Below, one piece after another: positions 59,338 to 64,000 of a DNA stretch of 64,000 bases; within the stretch, counting starts at the first letter, position 1, and each line of letters opens with the position of its first letter. Made by a program: the position numbers and the translations under genes. The notes beneath the pieces were generated by a model. The model ran no database searches and was not told the origin of the DNA. It worked only from the letters and a program-made list of their open reading frames with translations. Origin of the DNA: Natronosporangium hydrolyticum (lineage in GTDB: Bacteria > Actinomycetota > Actinomycetes > Mycobacteriales > Micromonosporaceae). The stretch covers positions 372,001-436,000 of the forward strand of contig NZ_CP070499.1 of assembly GCF_016925615.1 (NCBI RefSeq), given 5' to 3'.

Positions 59338-59750
59338 TTACGGTTGGTTGCGGGGAACAGTGGCGCGGGCGAAGACCGCGACCGCGGTGAGCGCGAGCGC
59401 GCCGCCGAGCCACAGGCCACCGGTGGTGGCGACCTGGTCGACGGCGACGCCGCCGAAGATGACCGTAGTGGCGAGCCCGACCTGCCGGGCAGGGACCAGC
59501 CGGAGCGCGAGCCCACCGGCGATTGCCCAGAAGCCCCGACGCCGACGCCGATCAACAGCCGCGCGGTGACCAGCACGGCGAAGTGTGGTGCCAGCGCGGA
59601 GCCCAGGTTGGCGACGGTGACCAGGCCGAGCAGCGCGGCGAGCAGCAGCCGCCGGTCGACGGTCGCGGCGCAGACCGCGACCACCGCCGGCCAACCGCCA
59701 CGAGGCGAGCGTCGTAGCTGGTCAGTGGTCCGCTCGTCAGTGTCGGCCAT
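59338..59750 (-). pseudogene. MFS transporter remnant
   Basis: An intact start MADTDERTTDQLRRSPRGGWPAVVAVCAATV jumps to LLLAALLGLVTVANLGSALAPHFAVLVTARLLIGVGVG (a membrane pair). It then shifts frame to FWAIAGGLALRLVPARQVGLATTVIFGGVAV and ends VATTGGLWLGGALALTAVAVFA. Only ~140 of ~400 residues survive, with a frameshift and large deletions. Confidence 0.75.
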
Positions 59751-59757
59751 ACCAATT

Positions 59758-59776
59758 CTTGATGATAAGTGTCCAG
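59758..59776. promoter_or_regulatory. Imperfect palindrome upstream of the MFS remnant (possible Rrf2 operator)
   Basis: CTTGATGATAAGTGTCCAG is a degenerate version of the perfect operator at 60308-60328. It would have let the Rrf2 protein control the adjacent transporter-RidA unit. Confidence 0.35.
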
Positions 59777-59820
59777 AATTATCGCCGTCGTCGGCGATGC
59801 GGGAGCGCGTAGACATGGCC

Positions 59821-60306
59821 TTAACCAGCGGCTTCGTGAAACCAGCGGCGGACCCGATCCGGCAGGCCCGGTCGGGCCCTGGAAACCGCGACAGTCAGGT
59901 CGTCGAGGTTCTGGCCGGCGAGCTCCCGGCGCCAGGCCAGCTCTGCGCGCTGCATCGCCGCGTGGATCAGACACGGATCGCGGTAGAGCTCGGGTGATCC
60001 GGCGAGCGGGCCCTGTTGCCGGATCTCGGTGCACCGGAACACCTCGGTCGACCCCTCGATGGCGGTTACGACGTCCAGCAGGGTGATCCGCTCCGGGGCT
60101 TGGGCGAGCCGGAATCCGCCGCGTGGCCCGGGCGTGGAGGTGAGGATCTCGGCCCGGGCCAGCGGTTGCAGCTGCTTGTTGAGGTAAGCGGGGGGAAGTT
60201 CATGGAACGCTGCCAGTCGGGTGGCGGTGACCGCTCGGTCAGGTCCCACCCAGGCCAGGTTGAGGCAGCAGTGCAGAGCCCATTCGACTCCCTCGGTCAT
60301 CCGCAT
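59821..60306 (-). CDS. Rrf2-family transcriptional regulator
   Basis: 161 residues (159 if the second ATG is used). MTEGVEWALHCCLNLAWV then LAAFHELPPAYLNKQLQPLARAEILTSTPGPRGGFRLAQAPERITLLDVVTAIEG is the Rrf2 winged helix. The region after it has only two cysteines (FRCTEI and DPCLIH) where [2Fe-2S] members have three, so it may respond to another signal. It autoregulates through the perfect palindrome at its start. Confidence 0.9.
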   Translation of the reverse strand: MRMTEGVEWALHCCLNLAWVGPDRAVTATRLAAFHELPPAYLNKQLQPLARAEILTSTPGPRGGFRLAQAPERITLLDVVTAIEGSTEVFRCTEIRQQGPLAGSPELYRDPCLIHAAMQRAELAWRRELAGQNLDDLTVAVSRARPGLPDRVRRWFHEAAG

Positions 60307-60307
60307 T

Positions 60308-60328
60308 CCTGGATAGTAGCTATCCAGG
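60308..60328. promoter_or_regulatory. Rrf2 operator (perfect palindrome)
   Basis: CCTGGATAG-TAG-CTATCCAGG, 9-bp arms, immediately upstream of the Rrf2 start codon. The repeated ATAG/CTAT pattern fits Rrf2-type sites. Confidence 0.65.
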
Positions 60329-60378
60329 ATTACCTCGAACTCAGGGGGGTGGTGTCACCTCAGTTCTGATGACTCACA

Positions 60379-60403
60379 GTTTTTGCCTAATCTCTCTGGG
60401 TAA
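60379..60403 (+). promoter_or_regulatory. Possible stress-sigma promoter of the gas-vesicle operon
   Basis: GTTT (60379-60382) and GGGTAA (60398-60403) with 15-bp spacing fit SigB-type promoters of actinomycetes (GNNT-N14-16-GGGTAY). A second GGGTAC lies near 60424. They are 60-80 nt upstream of gvpY. Confidence 0.4.
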
Positions 60404-60482
60404 ACTGCGGTTCTGGTTCGGTGGGTACGGCTTGCAAAGTTGCCCATCGAACTGACCTGACGACCGACAGCCGGGAGGACCA

Positions 60483-61079
60483 ATGGGCAACCGCTCACGC
60501 CTGGCGCTCGGCCTCGCCGGCGGCTACCTGCTCGGGCGGTACCGCAAGACCAGATGGCTGCTCGCGGTTGCGGCGTTGGTCGCCAGCAAGCGGCTCGGCG
60601 AGGCCGCGCTGGCGCGGGGAGGCGACGAAGGCGGCGAAGGCGGCGGCTCCTCACCGGAGCTGAAGAAGCTCGCGGATCAAGGCCGGGAAACGGCGGCTTC
60701 GCTGCTCGCAAACCAGATGCGCGGCCTCTCCTCCCGGATCCACAGCAAGACCGAGTCGCTGCAGCAGAGCTCTGCCGAATCGACCGAGTCCCCGGCCGAG
60801 CCATCGGCACAGGAAGCCGGCGGGCAGGACGAGGAAGCCGGCGGGCAGGACGAAGAAGCCGCCGAGCAGGAGGAGGAAGCCGCCGAGCAACCGAAGGATC
60901 AGGCGACCTCCGAGACGCAGCCCGAGTCGTCGGCGCCGTCGAACAGTAAGGGATCCACAAAAGGAGGGACGCCGGCCCGGCGGTCGGGTGGCTCGCGGGG
61001 CGGCGGCGCCGCGAGCGGGGAGCGGGCGCAGGTAAGCGGGCGTCCGGACGGTCTGGGCGCGGCCCGGCGACGGAGGTGA
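60483..61079 (+). CDS. gvpY: Gas-vesicle cluster protein GvpY-like
   Basis: 198 residues. The N-terminus MGNRSRLALGLAGGYLLGRYRKTRWLLAVAALVASKRL (two short hydrophobic helices with GYLLGR) matches GvpY of streptomycete clusters. Residues ~58-90 are helical (SPELKKLADQGRETAASLLANQM). From ~100 the protein is low-complexity and acidic (EAGGQDEE repeated twice, AAEQEEE), then basic (GARRRR). First gene of the visible operon; 4 nt before gvpZ. Confidence 0.8.
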   Translation: MGNRSRLALGLAGGYLLGRYRKTRWLLAVAALVASKRLGEAALARGGDEGGEGGGSSPELKKLADQGRETAASLLANQMRGLSSRIHSKTESLQQSSAESTESPAEPSAQEAGGQDEEAGGQDEEAAEQEEEAAEQPKDQATSETQPESSAPSNSKGSTKGGTPARRSGGSRGGGAASGERAQVSGRPDGLGAARRRR

Positions 61080-61083
61080 TCCC

Positions 61084-62094
61084 ATGGCGGACCAGCAGAG
61101 CCCAGAATCCGGCGGCGGCTCGATCATGAGCCAGTTGCCGACCGACGAACTCAAGCAGGAGTTGCGGGAGCTGCTCAAGGCGGTGGCTAAGCGAGCCGTG
61201 AGCTCGCTGACCAACCGGGTCGGCGGCGGCGTCACCGAGAAGCTCGGGCTCGATGGCGCCGCCGCTGACGGAATCGCCGGCGCCGGAGCTCAGGCGGTCA
61301 AGAAGGCCGGCGGTGCCGCGGTCAAGAAGGCCGGCGGCAAGGTCGTCGAAGGAGTCCAGAAAGCAGGCTCGGCAGTAGGCGGGGGCGGGGGCGGCGGCGG
61401 TGGCTCCGGCGGCGGTGCCGGCAAGGTGACCAACATCGTCGAGCAGATCGATGTCGGTGTGCCGATCAACGTCGCCTACGACCAGTGGACCCGGTTCACC
61501 GACTTTCCCAGCTTTATGAAGAAGGTCGAGAACGTCGAACAGGAATCAGACACCGAGCTGAAGTGGCGGGGTCGGGTGCTCTGGTCCAGCCGTGACTGGA
61601 AGTCGACGATCCTTGACCAGATCCCCGACGAGCGCATCATCTGGCGCTCTGAGGGAGCCAAGGGGTACGTCGACGGGGCGGTCACCTTCCATGAGTTGAG
61701 CCCCACCCTCACCCGGATCTTGCTCGTCCTCGAGTACTACCCGAACGGGTTCTTCGAGAAGACCGGCAACCTCTGGCGGGCCCAGGGGCGTCGGGTCCGG
61801 CTGGAGCTTAAGCACTTCCGCCGGCACGTGATGACCCAGACCATCCTGCACCCGGACGAGGTGGAGGGGTGGCGCGGCGAGATCCACGACAGCGAGGTGC
61901 AGTCACAGTCGGACGAGGAGGAGTCCGGCGGCGAGGAGTCCGGCGGCGAGGAGAACGGCGGCGAAGAGAACGGCGGCGAGGAGAACGGCGGCGAGGAGAA
62001 CAACGAGGAGAACGGCGGCGAGCAAGCCGGCGGTGAGCAAGCCAGCGAGGAGGCCGGTGAAGACCGGCCCGCCAACAACAAGCGAAGGCGGTGA
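61084..62094 (+). CDS. gvpZ: Gas-vesicle cluster protein GvpZ-like (SRPBCC domain)
   Basis: 336 residues. N-terminal helical region ~1-95 with [34 protein letters not shown] and paired [13 protein letters not shown] repeats, then a glycine run. Residues ~118-265 are a START/SRPBCC fold ([39 protein letters not shown]...[14 protein letters not shown]). The C-terminal ~60 residues contain tandem acidic [10 protein letters not shown] units encoded by a 15-bp repeat, then a basic end KRRR. Overlaps the next gene by 4 nt. Confidence 0.82.
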   Translation: MADQQSPESGGGSIMSQLPTDELKQELRELLKAVAKRAVSSLTNRVGGGVTEKLGLDGAAADGIAGAGAQAVKKAGGAAVKKAGGKVVEGVQKAGSAVGGGGGGGGGSGGGAGKVTNIVEQIDVGVPINVAYDQWTRFTDFPSFMKKVENVEQESDTELKWRGRVLWSSRDWKSTILDQIPDERIIWRSEGAKGYVDGAVTFHELSPTLTRILLVLEYYPNGFFEKTGNLWRAQGRRVRLELKHFRRHVMTQTILHPDEVEGWRGEIHDSEVQSQSDEEESGGEESGGEENGGEENGGEENGGEENNEENGGEQAGGEQASEEAGEDRPANNKRRR

Positions 62095-62528
62095 CCGGAA
62101 TGACGGTGGTGGCGCGAGGCGGCGACTACATCGATCGGCCGCGGTCCAGCGGCCTGGCCGACGTTATCGACCTGATCCTCGACAAGGGACTAGTAATCGA
62201 TGCTTTCGTGCGGGTTTCGCTGCTCGGCCTCGAGCTGCTCACCATCGACGCTCGGATCGTTATTGCCAGTGTGGACACCTACCTGCGATTCGCCGAAGCG
62301 GTCGACCGGGTGGTGCTGGAGCCGGCCTCCACCACCGGACTGCCGGAGATCGTCGGCGGCGGGTTGCAGGGCGGCGCCAAAAAGAAGGCGCAGGGGGTGG
62401 CGAAGGGGGCCAAGGAGAGCGTCAAGGACACCCTCGGGATCGGCGGCGGCGACGACGAAGATGAGGACGAGGGCGATGAGGAGCAGGAGCCGGCGAACAA
62501 CCAGCAGCGGAAGGGCGGAAGTCGATGA
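62091..62528 (+). CDS. gvpJ: GvpA/GvpJ-family gas-vesicle protein
   Basis: 145 residues from the GTG overlapping gvpZ, or 142 from the ATG at 62100. The family core [55 protein letters not shown] (residues ~20-75) is the beta-hairpin/helix unit of gas-vesicle ribs. The long extension after it ([20 protein letters not shown], then [11 protein letters not shown]) marks it as a minor J/S-type protein rather than the main shell protein GvpA. Confidence 0.85.
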   Translation: MTGMTVVARGGDYIDRPRSSGLADVIDLILDKGLVIDAFVRVSLLGLELLTIDARIVIASVDTYLRFAEAVDRVVLEPASTTGLPEIVGGGLQGGAKKKAQGVAKGAKESVKDTLGIGGGDDEDEDEGDEEQEPANNQQRKGGSR

Positions 62529-63373
62529 CCGCCGCCGGCTCCGCTAGCCACCTCTACGGTGTGGTCTGGGCAGATGCCGCCGACGGAGCGCTGGCCGGCC
62601 TGCCCGGGGACGCTGTCCTCGTGCCATACCAGCGGCTCGCCGCAATTACCCGCCCCACCCCGGCTAAACCGGACCGCCGGCTGCGCCCGCAACTGCTCGG
62701 GTACACCGCCACCCTGGATTCGCTCGCCCGGCACACGCCGGTCCTTCCGGTACGCTTCGGCACCACGTTCGCGACGACCGACGATGTGATCACCGAGTTT
62801 CTGGCGCCGGGGCACGACGCGTACGCCTCGGCTCTCACCTCGTTGGCCACCCGCAACCAGTTCACCGTGCGGGCGCGGTATCGCGGCGACGCGCCGGTGC
62901 GGGAGGTGCTCGCCGAGCAGCCGGCGACCCGGGCGCTGCACCAGCGGGTGCGGCACGCCCCCCGCAGCAAGGGCGCCGACCAGGCCGCCCGGGTACGGCT
63001 CGGGGAACAAGTCGCGCAAGCGGTGGGCGCGAAACGGTCGGCCGACATCGACACGCTCACCCAATGGCTGCGCCCGTACCAGGTGCTGGGCTCGGTCAGC
63101 CCCGCCAGGTCGGTCGAAGGCGACCGGATCGCGGACGTGGCGTGTCTAGTGGAACGAGCCCGGGCAGCCGAGTTCGAGGCTGCCGTCGCCGAGCTGGGGG
63201 CGCACTGGCGAGGCCGGGCCCGGCTGCGACTACTCGGACCGATGGCGCCGTACGACTTCGCGGCCGGGCTAGTCAACGGTGAGTACACACTAGACGAAGC
63301 TGGCGATGGTCGGGCACCTCGGTGGCCGGTCAGCAGCGGCAGACCGGCGGCGAAGCCGGTCGGAGAGGGGTGA
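62525..63373 (+). CDS. gvpL: GvpL/GvpF-family gas-vesicle protein
   Basis: 282 residues, ATG overlapping the previous stop. [15 protein letters not shown] and [24 protein letters not shown] are the hallmarks of the two-domain GvpL/F fold; [13 protein letters not shown] completes the second domain. GvpF/L proteins bind GvpA during early assembly. The middle ([41 protein letters not shown]) is the usual helical insert. GvpL versus GvpF cannot be settled without the other copy. Confidence 0.88.
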   Translation: MTAAGSASHLYGVVWADAADGALAGLPGDAVLVPYQRLAAITRPTPAKPDRRLRPQLLGYTATLDSLARHTPVLPVRFGTTFATTDDVITEFLAPGHDAYASALTSLATRNQFTVRARYRGDAPVREVLAEQPATRALHQRVRHAPRSKGADQAARVRLGEQVAQAVGAKRSADIDTLTQWLRPYQVLGSVSPARSVEGDRIADVACLVERARAAEFEAAVAELGAHWRGRARLRLLGPMAPYDFAAGLVNGEYTLDEAGDGRAPRWPVSSGRPAAKPVGEG

Positions 63374-63377
63374 GGGC

Positions 63378-63626
63378 ATGGGCCTGTTCACCGGGTTGTT
63401 GACGCTGCCGCTGGCTCCGGTCCGAGGCGTGGTGTGGCTGGGCGAGCAGGTTCAGCGGCAGGCGGAGCACGATCACGGTACCGCGAAGTCGGTTTCTCAA
63501 CGGCTGGCGGAGATCGAGGCGGCGTGGGAGGCCGGCGAGATCTCCGACGAGTACCGGGTGGAACTTGAGACCGAGGCGGTGGACGACCTGCTCGCCGACG
63601 ACGCCGACGACGACGAGGACTGGTGA
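63378..63626 (+). CDS. gvpG: Gas-vesicle protein GvpG
   Basis: 82 residues from the ATG at 63378. MGLFTGLLTLPLAPVRGVVWLGEQVQRQAE followed by RLAEIEAAWEAGEISDEYRVELETEAVDDLL is the GvpG pattern: hydrophobic N-terminal helix, then a charged helix with GEISDEE/Y. A short acidic tail ends the protein. One nt before gvpO. Confidence 0.9.
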   Translation: MGLFTGLLTLPLAPVRGVVWLGEQVQRQAEHDHGTAKSVSQRLAEIEAAWEAGEISDEYRVELETEAVDDLLADDADDDEDW

Positions 63627-63627
63627 A

Positions 63628-63912
63628 ATGGCGGAGCAGACGACGGAAGGGGTCAGCGCCCGGGAAGCGGCGCGGCAAGCGGTCTCGTACATCGACGAGA
63701 TGACCGGTCAGCAACCGGAGGTGGTCAGCGGAGTCGAGCCGGACGAAAGCGGCTGGCTGATTACTGTGGAGCTGTTGGAGCTGTCACGGATCCCCGATAC
63801 CTGTGATGTGCTCGGGTGTTACCAAGTGGCGGTGGGGTCCGACGGCGAACCGTACGCGTACCGGCGGCTGCGCCGTTACCACCGGGGCCAGGTCGACGAG
63901 GACCGGCTATGA
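63628..63912 (+). CDS. gvpO: Gas-vesicle protein GvpO
   Basis: 94 residues. ARQAVSYIDEMTGQQPEVVSGVEPDESGWLITVELLELSRIPDTCDVLGCYQVAVGSDGEPYAYRRLRRYHRGQVDE is a complete GvpO domain with the DVLGxYxV and YRRxxRYxRG motifs. Needed for vesicle formation; its exact role is unclear. Overlaps the next start (ATGA). Confidence 0.92.
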   Translation: MAEQTTEGVSAREAARQAVSYIDEMTGQQPEVVSGVEPDESGWLITVELLELSRIPDTCDVLGCYQVAVGSDGEPYAYRRLRRYHRGQVDEDRL

Positions 63913-64000
63913 CCGAACCGACGCCGAGCCGCCCTCCCGGCGGCTGGCTCGGGCCGGGGCACGCCGCGCTCGCCCGTCCGGATCCGTCGAACCTCGCCGA
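63909..64000 (+). CDS. GvpA/J/S-type gas-vesicle protein, first 30 residues (cut by window)
   Basis: The frame from the ATG at 63909 reads MTEPTPSRPPGGWLGPGHAA then LARPDPSNLA and is open to the window end. The final SNLA fits the SxNLADILExVLDKG start of GvpJ/S-type proteins after a Pro/Gly-rich leader. Only the leader is visible, so the type is a guess from position. Confidence 0.5.
   Translation, partial: MTEPTPSRPPGGWLGPGHAALARPDPSNLA

Overview
The window is high-GC actinobacterial DNA. I read it as Micromonosporaceae-like because of the 65-bp ATGATCAAC-armed intergenic palindromes, DUF397/XRE and DUF574 genes, an actinomycete integrative and conjugative element (AICE) in a tRNA-Arg gene, and a Streptomyces/Micromonospora-type gas-vesicle cluster (gvpY-gvpZ-gvpJ-gvpL-gvpG-gvpO). 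The exported lipoproteins are notably acidic, which would fit a saline or alkaline habitat (inference only).

Layout. (1) 1-4815: the N-terminal end of a CobW-like gene under a probable Zur box. It is followed by an accessory block of toxin-antitoxin modules (RelBE-like at 1.0-1.6 kb, VapBC-like at 1.7-2.4 kb), an AAA/DUF4143 ATPase and a decayed PIN toxin. The block ends at the 3' end of a tRNA-Lys gene and is punctuated by three copies of a ~28-bp repeat. (2) 4978-7832: a two-gene unit (coiled-coil protein, PP-loop ATPase) with an iron box over its first start codon, then a GAF-SpoIIE phosphatase. (3) 7940-17042: two complete tandem phosphate transport operons, pstSCAB and pstSCAB-phoU. Each has an upstream PHO box, and the two pstB genes are far more alike at DNA level than the rest. 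(4) 17154-27984: housekeeping and metabolic genes. These are a GH27 glycosidase, ZTP riboswitch-glyA, an XRE-ImmA/PIN toxin-antitoxin pair, a NUDIX/thiolase pair, a Gfo/Idh/MocA oxidoreductase, a DGPF (YciI) protein, DUF1876, a CBS-BON protein and a CapA-like protein. (5) 28350-37287: two paralogous acidic family-5 substrate-binding lipoproteins without permeases, a SARP/AfsR-like regulator, prolyl oligopeptidase and a DUF574 methyltransferase. (6) 37360-38935: an XRE/DUF5753-DUF397 pair and tRNA-Arg(ACG). (7) 38891-55062: a 16.2-kb AICE bounded by 45-bp direct repeats of the tRNA 3' end. It has int, xis, a RepSA-like rep, a FtsK-like tra, a DUF2637 spread gene, pra and a GntR (KorSA-like) regulator, plus cargo (PP2C, NUDIX, HAD, XRE-TPR). 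(8) 55063-60330: a gene-decay zone with M23, GNAT and MFS pseudogenes, between a lipoprotein, a secreted protein, a DsbA-like oxidoreductase, RidA and an Rrf2 regulator. (9) 60379-64000: the gas-vesicle operon, cut by the window end.

The most interesting system is at the right end of the AICE (51392-54666). A 140-aa helical protein ends in a motif GxRxVAAxxISGxVxTGD, and the next gene, overlapping by 4 bp, encodes a 951-aa NB-ARC/STAND NTPase that begins with the same motif. This is the gene layout known for bacterial amyloid-signalling (BASS) effector/NLR pairs. The NTPase carries eleven almost identical 42-aa TPR units that differ only at a few fixed positions in a shuffled pattern, which suggests rapid recombination of the sensor. 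I infer a mobile-element-borne NLR-type conflict or cell-death module.
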